Positions 1-8,062 of a DNA stretch of 64,000 bases are shown in pieces; the first letter of the stretch is position 1, and the number at the start of each line of letters is the position of its first letter. The position numbers and the translations under genes are program-made. This stretch comes from Halioglobus maricola (GTDB lineage Bacteria; Pseudomonadota; Gammaproteobacteria; Pseudomonadales; Halieaceae). The stretch spans positions 1,502,501 through 1,566,500 of the forward strand of contig NZ_CP036422.1 of assembly GCF_009388985.1 (NCBI RefSeq), in the 5' to 3' direction. The notes beneath the pieces were generated by a model. The model ran no database searches. It worked only from the letters and a program-made list of their open reading frames with translations, and was not told the origin of the DNA.

Positions 1-282
1 GATGGCAGCGGGGTATCACCGGTGGGCTCAACAGTTGATGTCGACTCCGCCACCTATACCAACGCTATTGGCGATTCCCAACTCGCCACGGTGTGGCGGG
101 ATCCTGATTTTGACGCGTCCCAGCCAGCATTCTACTACGCCAGGGTACTGGAAATCCCCACTCCCCGCTGGACTACTTACGACACAGTGCGTCTAGGCAC
201 AGATTTACCGAAGCATGTTCCGGCTGAGATACAGGAGCGCGCGTACACATCTCCGATCTGGTATAGCACGGAGGAAGATTAG
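1..282 (+). CDS. DUF3604 protein, C-terminal fragment (cut by window edge)
   Basis: The reading frame is open from base 1 and ends with TAG at 280-282, so only the last 93 residues are visible. The tail contains [20 protein letters not shown] and ends in [16 protein letters not shown]. This closely matches the C-terminus of the complete DUF3604 lipoprotein at 15586-17493, so the two are paralogs. DUF3604 proteins are PHP-like putative metal-dependent hydrolases, usually exported; the catalytic part lies outside the window. The gene is convergent with the acyl-CoA dehydrogenase operon. The family call is firm through the in-window paralog; the function is unknown. Confidence 0.85.
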   Translation, partial: DGSGVSPVGSTVDVDSATYTNAIGDSQLATVWRDPDFDASQPAFYYARVLEIPTPRWTTYDTVRLGTDLPKHVPAEIQERAYTSPIWYSTEED

Positions 283-322
283 AAGGCTTTGGTCATGCTT
301 TATATTCGGCTATAGAACTTGC

Positions 323-1540
323 CTACGCGCCCGTTGGTACATCAGAAAACGCCATACCCTTGTCCATTCTCGGTTCCTGGGGCAGCTGAAGTACCCGCTC
401 TGCAATGATATTCGCCATGATCTCATCGGTGCCGCCTGCGATCCGCAAGCCCGGAATGCCCATGTAGGTCTGTTGGAAAAGCTGGCTTACAAACTCGTCT
501 TTTGCCTCGTCCCATTCAACACCCTGTTGCTCAAGCAGGTCGATGGCAAATGCAGCCATGTCCTGTGTTTTTCGAGCGCCTACCAGTTTGCCGATTGAGT
601 TCTCGGGGCCCGGAAGGTCGCCTTTTGACAAGGCTGACAAGCTGCGCTGCGCAGTGAACTTCAGACCCGCTTCCTCTACATACCAAGAGGCGAGCTTGGC
701 GCGCACGGCCGAGTCTTCGATGGCCGGTTTTCCATTGATAGTGACGCGTTGTGCCAGCGCCTTCAGCGAATCGAAGTTTACGGCGCTATTGCCGGATCCG
801 ATATTCGCGCGTTCGTTCATCAGGGTCGTCAAGGAAACCTGCCAGCCCTGCCCAACCTCACCCAGTCGCTGGCTGTCAGGAATACGAACGTTAGTGAAAT
901 AGACTTCGTTGAATTCAGATGTGCCTGAGATCTGCTTGATGGGCTTAATCTCTATGCCCGCACTTTTCATGTCGACGTAGAAATATGTCAGGCCCTTGTG
1001 TTTTGCAACAGTAGGATCGGTGCGTAAAACCAGAATACCCCAGTCGGAATAGTGTGCGCCTGAAGTCCAGATCTTCTGCCCATTAACAATCCAGTCGTCG
1101 CCATCAGGTTCTGCCTTGGTTCTCAAGGCTGCAAGATCCGAACCCCCAGCGGGTTCGCTGAACAACTGGCACCAAATTTTTGCACCGCTGGCGAGGTCCG
1201 GTAGGAACCGTTCCTTGTCCGCATCATTGGCCCAGGTCATCAGGGTAGGGCCGGCCATACCTTGCCCAATATGCAGATATTGGTGTGCGTTGGGTGTGTC
1301 CAACTTAGCTTCTTCCTGCTGGAAAATGACATGCTGCATTTCCGTGGCGTCACGGCCGCCATAGACTTTCGGCCAGCGAATACAAGCCCAGCCGGCATCG
1401 GCTTTTTTCTTCTGCCAAAACATTCCCCGTTGAAACTCATCCAGGCCAGCGAGCTCCTCCTCAGTGGGGTTGTTGGAGATTAGCCAATCACGCGCTTCGG
1501 CTCTAAATGCTGCTTCTTCTTTACTGTCTTCAAAGTCCAT
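323..1540 (-). CDS. Acyl-CoA dehydrogenase, catalytic subunit (FadE29-like)
   Basis: This 405-residue flavoprotein has the full acyl-CoA dehydrogenase fold, with FSEPAGGSDLA and the FAD-loop QKIWTSGAHYSDW in the middle and IAGGTDEIMANIIAERVL near the end. By eye, the catalytic base is the Glu of LTTLMNERANIG, which matches the Glu of mycobacterial FadE29, while the usual C-terminal Glu position is Gly (GGTDE). The gene starts 10 bases after the stop of the 371-residue partner at 1551-2666, which lacks that Glu. The pair therefore resembles the split alpha2beta2 dehydrogenases of steroid side-chain degradation (FadE28-FadE29 type). It is the last gene of the operon led by the kinase at 4132-5175. 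Substrate unknown. Confidence 0.92.
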   Translation of the reverse strand: MDFEDSKEEAAFRAEARDWLISNNPTEEELAGLDEFQRGMFWQKKKADAGWACIRWPKVYGGRDATEMQHVIFQQEEAKLDTPNAHQYLHIGQGMAGPTLMTWANDADKERFLPDLASGAKIWCQLFSEPAGGSDLAALRTKAEPDGDDWIVNGQKIWTSGAHYSDWGILVLRTDPTVAKHKGLTYFYVDMKSAGIEIKPIKQISGTSEFNEVYFTNVRIPDSQRLGEVGQGWQVSLTTLMNERANIGSGNSAVNFDSLKALAQRVTINGKPAIEDSAVRAKLASWYVEEAGLKFTAQRSLSALSKGDLPGPENSIGKLVGARKTQDMAAFAIDLLEQQGVEWDEAKDEFVSQLFQQTYMGIPGLRIAGGTDEIMANIIAERVLQLPQEPRMDKGMAFSDVPTGA

Positions 1541-1550
1541 TCAGTACTTC

Positions 1551-2666
1551 CTATGCCGCTGCTATATCAGACGCGTTGATCAATTTATCCTGCCAGGATC
1601 GTTCGCTACCCACCGCAATTGCAAGAGCCTTGGAGCGACGGTAAAAGAACTGGCAATCGAACTCCCAGGTGTAGCCCATGCCGCCGTGCGTCTGGATGTT
1701 TTCTTTGGATGCGTAGTAGTAGGCCTGACTACTGCCAATTCTGGCGGTTGCCGCGGCGAGTGGCAGCTCTTTCGCATTGGTGCTCAAGGCCCACGCGCCG
1801 TAATAGGCGTTCGAGCGTGCCAGCGTATTTTTGACGAACATCTCAGCCAGTTTATGCTTGATGGCCTGAAAAGAGCCGATCGGCCGACCAAAGGCATAGC
1901 GTTCCAACGAATAGTTGCGAGCCATTTCAAGGCTGCTTTCGGCGCCGCCCAACTGCTCCCAGGCATAAAGCACTGCCGCACGATCCAGCACCTGTTGCAG
2001 TATTTCCCAACCGTTGCCGTCTTCACCCAGCAGTTCACAATGGGCGTTCTCAAAACTGATATCTGCGTAGTTCAAACTCGGATCGATAGTTTTGATCGTG
2101 TTGGTGGTCACCCTGTCACTTTCGGTGGAGACCAGGTACATCGATGTACCGTTGCCTTGCAAACTCTGGCCGAGCACGCAGATCACAGATGCGATGTCTC
2201 CGCCCGGGACGGCGCGTTTGACACCACTGAGTGACCCATTGCTAACGGTGGTGTTGATTTTTTCTGGGCGGGCTTCACCGGGGCCTTCCGAGTAGGCCAG
2301 CGTTCCAATAACTTCACCAGCCGCCAATTTTGGAAGCCACTCCAGCTTTTGTGCTTCTGATCCAACGCTAAGAATCGCTTCTGTCGCCAGGTACACGGAG
2401 CTCGCGAAGGGCAGGGGGGCGCAGGCGCGGCCTAGCTCCTCGGCGATTAAAGCCAACTCAAAGTATGAGAGGCCTATCCCGCCATATTCTTCCGGAATCG
2501 TGGTTGCGGTCCAGCCCAGTTCAGCGATCTGCTTCCACAGGTCTTGCGCATAGAGTTCATTACCTTCCAATACTCGTCGAACGACGGAGGTTTGGCAGTT
2601 GGTATTGAGAAAGCCCCGTGCCTGATCTCGCACTAATTGTTGTTCTTCGTTAAATTCGAAATTCAT
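1551..2666 (-). CDS. Acyl-CoA dehydrogenase, non-catalytic partner subunit
   Basis: A 371-residue acyl-CoA dehydrogenase-family protein starting MNFEFNEEQQLVRDQARGFL. It keeps the C-terminal helix region with YAFGRPIGSFQAIKHKLAEM and IQTHGGMGYTWEFDCQFFYRR, which contributes to FAD binding at the dimer interface. Where its neighbour has the catalytic Glu (MNERANIG) this protein reads LDRAAVLYAWEQ, with Ala at the Glu position by eye. It is therefore probably the non-catalytic subunit of a heteromeric enzyme with the product of 323-1540. The same two halves, in the same N-to-C order, are fused in the gene at 44365-46728, which supports the pairing. Confidence 0.9.
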   Translation of the reverse strand: MNFEFNEEQQLVRDQARGFLNTNCQTSVVRRVLEGNELYAQDLWKQIAELGWTATTIPEEYGGIGLSYFELALIAEELGRACAPLPFASSVYLATEAILSVGSEAQKLEWLPKLAAGEVIGTLAYSEGPGEARPEKINTTVSNGSLSGVKRAVPGGDIASVICVLGQSLQGNGTSMYLVSTESDRVTTNTIKTIDPSLNYADISFENAHCELLGEDGNGWEILQQVLDRAAVLYAWEQLGGAESSLEMARNYSLERYAFGRPIGSFQAIKHKLAEMFVKNTLARSNAYYGAWALSTNAKELPLAAATARIGSSQAYYYASKENIQTHGGMGYTWEFDCQFFYRRSKALAIAVGSERSWQDKLINASDIAAA

Positions 2667-2672
2667 AGTGAT

Positions 2673-2771
2673 TTAGTGCCTACCGAATCGTTGATAAAAG
2701 TCTGCCAATTCCAGATTAAAGTTGTCGGCTTCAATAAATTCCTCATCGCTAACTAATTTTATTCGTCTCAT
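2673..2771 (-). CDS. Possible 32-residue small ORF in the thiolase-ACAD gap
   Basis: The 167-base gap between the thiolase stop and the acyl-CoA dehydrogenase start carries a short open frame, starting MRRIKLVSDEEF and ending LELADFYQRFGRH. AGG lies a few bases before the ATG, and the stop is a few bases before the next start, a spacing that would suit translational coupling. I do not recognise the sequence. It may be a real microprotein, a leader for the dehydrogenase pair, or the end of a lost gene. No function is proposed. Confidence 0.3.
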   Translation of the reverse strand: MRRIKLVSDEEFIEADNFNLELADFYQRFGRH

Positions 2772-2833
2772 CTTGCCTATCCACTTTGTGCTTGCCGAGG
2801 GCGACTGGTGTCCACAATTTGGCGCCCTGAGTT

Positions 2834-4072
2834 CTATACGCGCTCAATAATGATCGCGGGCGCCATACCTCCCGCAGCGCACATGGTCACCAGGCCGCGC
2901 TTCAGGTTACGACGTTCAAGTTCATCCAGAAGGGTACCAACCAGGATTGAACCGGTGGCGCCAATTGGATGACCCAGCGCCATAGCGCCGCCGTTAACGT
3001 TCACTTTTTCGCGGTCCAGATCCAGGTCGCGAATGAACTTCTCCGCGACCACTGCAAAGGCTTCATTGATTTCCCACAGGTCGATGTCGTCAACTGTGAG
3101 GCCAGCTTTAGCGAGAACTTTTTTCGCTGCTGGCACTGGTGCGTTCAGCATCAGCGTTGGCGAGTCACCCATGTTAGCCATGGCAACGATTTTCGCGCGT
3201 GGTTTCCAGCCTTGCTTTTCGGCATATTCGGGTGATGCCAGCAGCAGTGCCGCGGCACCATCGACAACACCTGAAGAGTTACCTGCATGGTGCACATTCA
3301 CCACGTCTAAATCCGGGTAGACTTGCGCAACCAGGCCGCGGAAGCTTGTACCGGCTTCATCCAGCGGCATGTCCATGAATCTTACAAAGGAAGGGTTTAG
3401 CTCGCTTAAGGACTCCGCCGTTGTACCCGGGCGGGGGAACTCTTCTTTATCAAGCGCAAGACTACCATCGTCGTTGTATACGGGTACCAGGCTCTTGTCG
3501 AAGTGGCCATTGGCGATGGCGTTTGCGGCGCGCGCCTGGCTCTCGGCCGCAAGCGCATCAAGCGCTTCGCGGGGAATGCCTTCCAGCGTCGCGATGGCAT
3601 CGGCGCAAACACCCTGGTGAGGTTGCGGGTGTAAATCGCGCAAATGCAGGTTTCCCTTGTCCAAAAATGGCGATGCTGGCGGTGTGTCGGGCTTACCTGC
3701 CGCTGACATCATTTCACAACCGCCAGCAATCACGACATCTTCCATACCGGCCATAATGGAGGCAGCGGCAATATTGACTGTGGTAATGCCTGAACCACAA
3801 AACCTGTCCAGCGTTACAGCACTGGAGCGGATATCGTAACCGGCGTCCAGAGCGCTCATACGGCCTATGTCGCCAGCGGCATCGCCTACCTGTGCGTTGC
3901 AGCCCCAGATAATGTCGTCAACATCGGCGGTGTTCAAATCATTCCGCTCTGCCAGTGCGCGCAAAACAGTAGCGCCCAGGCGCTGTGGGTGTATATGGGT
4001 CAATGCCCCCTTGCCGTATTTGCCGCCACCGCGTGGGGTTCTGCATGCGTCTATAATATAGGCTTCTGTCAT
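2834..4072 (-). CDS. Thiolase (acetyl-CoA C-acyltransferase family)
   Basis: A 412-residue thiolase that splits 3-ketoacyl-CoA with CoA in the last step of a beta-oxidation turn. The nucleophile Cys92 sits in LDRFCGSGI, the His motif is NGGAMALGHPIGATGS, and the second Cys is in LVTMCAAGGMAPAIII, so all catalytic elements are present. I chose the start at MTEAYIIDACRTPRGGG, preceded by an AAAGAGAA ribosome-binding site; the longer frame adds a 13-residue low-complexity leader. It lies between the APH-like kinase and the acyl-CoA dehydrogenase pair. The size and the CGSG form resemble thiolases of sterol and fatty-acid degradation. Chain-length preference cannot be read. Confidence 0.93.
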   Translation of the reverse strand: MTEAYIIDACRTPRGGGKYGKGALTHIHPQRLGATVLRALAERNDLNTADVDDIIWGCNAQVGDAAGDIGRMSALDAGYDIRSSAVTLDRFCGSGITTVNIAAASIMAGMEDVVIAGGCEMMSAAGKPDTPPASPFLDKGNLHLRDLHPQPHQGVCADAIATLEGIPREALDALAAESQARAANAIANGHFDKSLVPVYNDDGSLALDKEEFPRPGTTAESLSELNPSFVRFMDMPLDEAGTSFRGLVAQVYPDLDVVNVHHAGNSSGVVDGAAALLLASPEYAEKQGWKPRAKIVAMANMGDSPTLMLNAPVPAAKKVLAKAGLTVDDIDLWEINEAFAVVAEKFIRDLDLDREKVNVNGGAMALGHPIGATGSILVGTLLDELERRNLKRGLVTMCAAGGMAPAIIIERV

Positions 4073-4131
4073 AGCTGAATTCTCTTTAACTTTTTTGCTA
4101 GTAGTGGGCAATACCTTTCCGGCTTATTCCG

Positions 4132-5175
4132 TCAGGCCTCTCTCATCAGTCGAAGTGCTCTATCGATCAGCCTGAGTGACGAGGCGTGTAGCCGTTCCGC
4201 CACATCCTTGGGAGCCTTGCCTGCGCAGTACCGGGCGTAGGTTCCCTCCAGGATGATTGCCAATTTGAAACACCCCACCACGCCATACCATGAGATGTGG
4301 CTGAGATCGCGGTGTGAGTGCTCGCCGTAATGTTTGATGAGTTCTTCGATAGTGGGGTAGGCGCCCCATTCGGCTCCTTCTAACAATAAGGTCTGGGTGC
4401 CATCAGCATCGGGCCAGGTGGCGATAATCCAGCCGAGGTCGATCAGGGGATCACCAATGGTGGCGAGCTCCCAGTCAATCAAAGCAGCCACTTCGGCACT
4501 GTCGAGGCTGAACATCACATTGGCAATGTGCGCATCCCCGTGCAGTACGCCGGGGTCGAAAGAGGAGGGGCAATTATCATCGAGCCACTTGGCGATAGCG
4601 CTGATACTATTGGCCTCGCCGAGACCCGGCCATTCTTCATAGATTTTGTAGCGTTCCAACTGGTCAAGCCAGCGGGGTGCCTGTCTTGTAAGGTAGCCGT
4701 CTATTTTGCCGAAGCCTTCCAGGCCTACGGCCTTGTAATCTATCTCTCCAAGCGCCGTGAGCGCTTCCATATGTGACAGCCCCATCCGGTGCTGAACACT
4801 CTCGCTTGACTTGTGCAGGTCCGGCAGGCCATTGAGCATGTTGAAGCCTTTGACAGGTTCCATCAGGTAGAAACTGGCACCCAGCACCTCGGTGTCGTCA
4901 CAGGAGGCGATAAAGCCCGGGTGGGGCACATCGGAACCGGACAGGGCGGCAAGCACCGTTGCCTCTCGCTGCATCGTTTTGTTGGAGTATTTGCGAACGT
5001 GGATTGGTGGACGGCGTAGTACATAGGAACGGCCGGCCCTGTCGAACTGCATCAGTATATTTTGAGTGCCACCGGTGAGCAGGTTGGTGTTAGTGATTGC
5101 CCCGTTGCCAAGTTGCTGGGTGTCCATCCATTCGGTTAATGCGTCGAGGTCTACTAATTCGGTAACGGTGTTCAC
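4132..5175 (-). CDS. APH-fold phosphotransferase (ACAD10/11 or LvaA-like kinase)
   Basis: A 347-residue protein-kinase-like phosphotransferase. It shows GGTQNILMQFDRAGRSYVLRR near the N-terminus (nucleotide loop and Lys/Arg region), the catalytic loop VLHGDAHIANVMF and the metal motif IDWELATIGDPLIDLGW. This subfamily is related to the kinase domain of mammalian ACAD10/ACAD11 and to bacterial LvaA, which phosphorylate 4-hydroxyacyl-CoAs so that the hydroxyl can be removed. An ACAD10/11-type dehydrogenase lies upstream on the same strand (6778-8001), which supports that role. The small LvaB-type partner usually found with LvaA was not seen. It is the first gene of the kinase-thiolase-ACAD operon, with operator-like site 5238-5254 in its promoter region. 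Substrate is inferred. Confidence 0.82.
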   Translation of the reverse strand: MNTVTELVDLDALTEWMDTQQLGNGAITNTNLLTGGTQNILMQFDRAGRSYVLRRPPIHVRKYSNKTMQREATVLAALSGSDVPHPGFIASCDDTEVLGASFYLMEPVKGFNMLNGLPDLHKSSESVQHRMGLSHMEALTALGEIDYKAVGLEGFGKIDGYLTRQAPRWLDQLERYKIYEEWPGLGEANSISAIAKWLDDNCPSSFDPGVLHGDAHIANVMFSLDSAEVAALIDWELATIGDPLIDLGWIIATWPDADGTQTLLLEGAEWGAYPTIEELIKHYGEHSHRDLSHISWYGVVGCFKLAIILEGTYARYCAGKAPKDVAERLHASSLRLIDRALRLMREA

Positions 5176-5237
5176 TAACCCTACTCCTGGATTGCAACCT
5201 GGTGGTTGGGCAATACGTGTGCGCTAGCCACTCAAGT

Positions 5238-5254
5238 TTATTGTATTACAATAA
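5238..5254. promoter_or_regulatory. Operator-like palindrome, site 1 (kinase operon)
   Basis: TTATTGTATTACAATAA is a perfect 8-1-8 inverted repeat. It lies 63 bases upstream of the kinase start and downstream of the AtoE stop. It is the best copy of a motif found eleven times in the window, always with GT-N3-AC in the centre. It probably controls the 5175-323 operon. Confidence 0.75.
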
Positions 5255-5302
5255 TACTCCACAAGTGCACAATGTAAAGTTTTTGTTCCGAATAGAAAGC
5301 CG

Positions 5303-6652
5303 CTAGCCTGCGCCCATCAGCAGAAGTCCCGTGATAAAAATTGCGCCCGTAACAAAGAAGATCATCACGGTATATCCCATGATTTGTCGCAGCTGCAGGC
5401 CGGCAATCGCGAGTAGGGGAATGGTCCAGAAGGGCTGGACCATATTGGTCCATTGGTCGCCGTACGCAATTGCGAGGACAATCACAGAGTGATCTACTTG
5501 TAATTGGTTTGCCGCCTCGATAAAGATCGGGCCCTGCACGGCCCACTGACCGCCGCCGGAGGGGATGAACATGTTTACCAGACCTGCGGACAGGAATGCG
5601 CCGACACTGAGTGTTTCTGCGGTGGTTACAGACGCAAACCAGTCTGAAATCACTGTCACCAGGCCTGTGGCGATCATCATGCCGAGTATCCCTGCGTAGA
5701 AGGGATATTGCAGAATGATAGGCCCTACGGTGGAGCTTGCGTTTTCGATCAAACGTACATAGTGCAGCGGTGAGCGGGCCAGCAAGAGCCCGGCGCCGAC
5801 GAATGACCAGTTGACGATATCCAGGGTGAGGTAAAAGCCCTTTTGGTAAAAGCTGTATGCGATATAGGCCACCAGCGCCAACCCCAGGGCTGAAGACAGT
5901 GATCGCATATTTTCCAGGCGCTGAGCGGGTGTTTCCGGTATGACGGTCGGTACATCCAGTGTTTCTGATTCTTCCAGGAGGGCGGGGTCAATTTCCAGGA
6001 TCTCCTCTTCCGACGGGCGCATCATGGGGCAGAGCACAGCAACCGCTACCAGGGTGACCAGCGCGAGAAAGCCGTTCTGGATTGTGAAGATTGTCTCGGT
6101 AATTGGCAGGATGCCCATTTCAGCTTCCAGCGAGTGCCCCGGGGTAGCTACAAACAGTGCGGCGGAGGCGGAGTACCCCATATGCCAGACAACGAAGCCC
6201 CCGTAGGCGGAGGCAACCAGCAAAGGATAGTGGACGCGAATACCCCGCTTGCTGCACTGGATGGCAACTTGCCTGGCGATAGTGGCTCCGGCCACCAGGC
6301 CGAGGGACCAGGCTATCAGCGAGCCTACGCCAGCTGTCAGGGCCACCAGGGCGTATGCAGCGTTGGCGCTGCGCGGCAGGGAGCCCACAGCGGCGAGGAA
6401 TCTTTGTACACGGTCGGTATGTGCAAGGGCATGGGCGCCTAACAGCGTGATGCTCAACTGCGCGGTAAAGGCTAGCAATTTTGGCAGGCCGTCTCCCCAG
6501 GACTGCAGGGCACTGGCGGGTGTGGCATCGGTAGCGATGAGAGCCAGAACAAATGTCAGTAGTGACATAAGAACAGCGAATACAAAAGGATCCGGGTAGT
6601 ACCGCTCTACAAGCGTGGTGAAGGGTCTGATCAGCCAGCTGGGGATTTTCAT
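5303..6652 (-). CDS. atoE: Short-chain fatty acid transporter, AtoE family
   Basis: A 449-residue polytopic inner-membrane protein starting MKIPSWLIRPFTTLVERYYP and running through about ten hydrophobic segments, including FVFAVLMSLLTFVLALIA and GGFVVWHMGYSASAALF. It ends in two or three further helices. The N-terminus (F..LVERYYPDPFVFA) and the FIPSGGGQWAVQGP motif are typical of the AtoE/SCFA transporter family, which imports short-chain acids. The longer frame (57 more bases) runs through a terminator hairpin and is rejected. Upstream are the CoA ligase, Fe-ADH and ACAD genes; downstream is the kinase operon. A Rho-independent terminator ends only 15 bases before the start codon, so expression may depend on read-through. 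Confidence 0.88.
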   Translation of the reverse strand: MKIPSWLIRPFTTLVERYYPDPFVFAVLMSLLTFVLALIATDATPASALQSWGDGLPKLLAFTAQLSITLLGAHALAHTDRVQRFLAAVGSLPRSANAAYALVALTAGVGSLIAWSLGLVAGATIARQVAIQCSKRGIRVHYPLLVASAYGGFVVWHMGYSASAALFVATPGHSLEAEMGILPITETIFTIQNGFLALVTLVAVAVLCPMMRPSEEEILEIDPALLEESETLDVPTVIPETPAQRLENMRSLSSALGLALVAYIAYSFYQKGFYLTLDIVNWSFVGAGLLLARSPLHYVRLIENASSTVGPIILQYPFYAGILGMMIATGLVTVISDWFASVTTAETLSVGAFLSAGLVNMFIPSGGGQWAVQGPIFIEAANQLQVDHSVIVLAIAYGDQWTNMVQPFWTIPLLAIAGLQLRQIMGYTVMIFFVTGAIFITGLLLMGAG

Positions 6653-6667
6653 TATTATGGTCTCAAC

Positions 6668-6691
6668 AAAAAAAAGGCGTCTTGCGACGCC
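6668..6691 (-). terminator. Rho-independent terminator directly upstream of atoE
   Basis: On the minus strand GGCGTC-GCAA-GACGCC forms a perfect 6-bp stem with a 4-base loop, followed by eight U. It lies between the ACAD stop (6778) and the AtoE start (6652). There is no room for a promoter between the U-tract and the atoE start codon, so it either ends the ligase operon with partial read-through or attenuates atoE. Confidence 0.85.
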
Positions 6692-6777
6692 CAGGGCGCG
6701 AATATTCAACTCAGAAATACTACCACTGTGCTGAGACGTTCGCGCTTCGCCGACTGTGTGCTAAGGACTCTCCAGTA

Positions 6778-8001
6778 TTAAGAGTCCGTATAGCGATTGA
6801 TGATGATTTTGCCCAACGCCATCTGGTGAACCTGATCGGGACCGTCAGCCTGGCGACACCAACGAGCATAGTTGAAGCCCTCGGCCATGCAGAAATCTTC
6901 GGTCAGGCCGCCGGCGCCGTGGATCTGCATGCAGCGGTCAATCAGGTTCTGAATCAGCAGTGGCACGGTAGTCTTGCTGGCGGCAATCAGATCGATAGCG
7001 CCCTTGGGGCCGACCTCGTCCATTCTGCTACAGGTCTTCAATACCAGCAGGCGGGCCATTTCCAGCTCCGAATAGCACTTCGAAATATCTTCACGCACGC
7101 TCTGGTGCTGGCTCAGTGTCCGGCCAAAGGTCGTGCGTGTTGCGGCGCGTTCACAGGCCAACTCAAGCGAGCGCTGGCCTATGCCGATCAGGCGCATACA
7201 GTGGTGAATACGGCCTGGGCCCAGGCGCCCCTGGGCAATCTCGAAACCACGCCCTTCACCCAGTAATACGTTTTCTAAAGGAACGCGGACATTGTTGAAA
7301 TGAACCTCAGCGTGACCCAGGGGAGCATCGTCGTAGCCCAGAGTGGTCAGTGGGCGGACAATATCCACGCCAGCAGTATCTTTCGGTACCAGTACCTGGG
7401 TTTGCTGCTTGTGGCGATTCTCGTTATCCGGGTCAGATTTTCCCATTACGATAAAGATAGCGGTGCGCTCATACATGGCGTTGGTGATGAACCATTTTTT
7501 CCCATTGAGCACCCACTCATTGCCTTCTTGAATAATGCTGAGCTCAACATTGGTCGCATCCGAGCATGCCACCTGGGGTTCGGTCATCAGGTAACTGGAG
7601 CGAATGTCACCGTTTAGAAGTGGTGTTAACCATTGCTCCTGCTGTTGTTCATTGCCGTACTTCATGAAGACTTCCATGTTTCCGGTATCCGGCGCGTTGC
7701 AGTTAAACACTTCTGGCGCCCAGATCACTCGGCCCATGATCTCTGCCAGTGGGGCATATTCAAAGTTGGTCAATCCATCGTGATCAACAAACTCTGAAAG
7801 GCTGGGGGGAACAAACAAATTCCAAAGTCCGGCGGCTTTGGCTTTCTCCTTCAGCTCATCCATGAGTGGGACTGGTGCCCAGCGGTTTGCCGTTGTGTGC
7901 ATATATTCGGCATAAGCTTTCTCGTTCGGGTAGATGTGTTCATCCATAAAGTTGAGAAGCTGTTGTTGCAACTGCTGGGATTTTTCGCTGAATTCGATCA
8001 C
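6778..8001 (-). CDS. Acyl-CoA dehydrogenase, ACAD10/ACAD11 type
   Basis: A 407-residue acyl-CoA dehydrogenase. It carries the signature stretches of the ACAD10/11 clade: APDTGNMEVFMKYGNEQQQ, MTEPQVACSDATNVE, GYDDAPLGHAEVHF, GEGRGFEIAQGRLGPGRIHH and ADGPDQVHQMALGKI. In that clade the enzyme acts on 4-phosphoryloxy-acyl-CoA together with a kinase domain; here the kinase is a separate gene at 4132-5175. The catalytic base position appears to be Asp in ADGPD, judged by eye. The start is a GTG (VIEFSEKSQQ) with AGGAG seven bases upstream; the longer frame overlaps the Fe-ADH gene and is rejected. It is third in the ligase operon and followed by a terminator. Confidence 0.9.
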   Translation of the reverse strand: MIEFSEKSQQLQQQLLNFMDEHIYPNEKAYAEYMHTTANRWAPVPLMDELKEKAKAAGLWNLFVPPSLSEFVDHDGLTNFEYAPLAEIMGRVIWAPEVFNCNAPDTGNMEVFMKYGNEQQQEQWLTPLLNGDIRSSYLMTEPQVACSDATNVELSIIQEGNEWVLNGKKWFITNAMYERTAIFIVMGKSDPDNENRHKQQTQVLVPKDTAGVDIVRPLTTLGYDDAPLGHAEVHFNNVRVPLENVLLGEGRGFEIAQGRLGPGRIHHCMRLIGIGQRSLELACERAATRTTFGRTLSQHQSVREDISKCYSELEMARLLVLKTCSRMDEVGPKGAIDLIAASKTTVPLLIQNLIDRCMQIHGAGGLTEDFCMAEGFNYARWCRQADGPDQVHQMALGKIIINRYTDS

Positions 8002-8062
8002 GCGGTCTCTCCTGAGATTTCTGTGCTGATTGTTGTATTGCTGTGTTGGGCTGGCTGTGCGC

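Noticed and set aside
1464..2234. A 256-residue plus-strand frame over the acyl-CoA dehydrogenase gene
   Set aside because: It is antisense to a clear dehydrogenase with full motifs, has no recognisable domain and no ribosome-binding site of note. It is a shadow frame.
5238..5254. Palindrome as an insertion-sequence end or attachment site
   Set aside because: Sites occur singly at promoters, vary in sequence, lack target duplications and have no transposase or integrase gene near them.
6653..6709. Upstream start for atoE adding 19 residues (MNIRALGVARRLFFVETII)
   Set aside because: The added stretch is the translation of the terminator hairpin and U-tract, and family members start near MKIPSWL.
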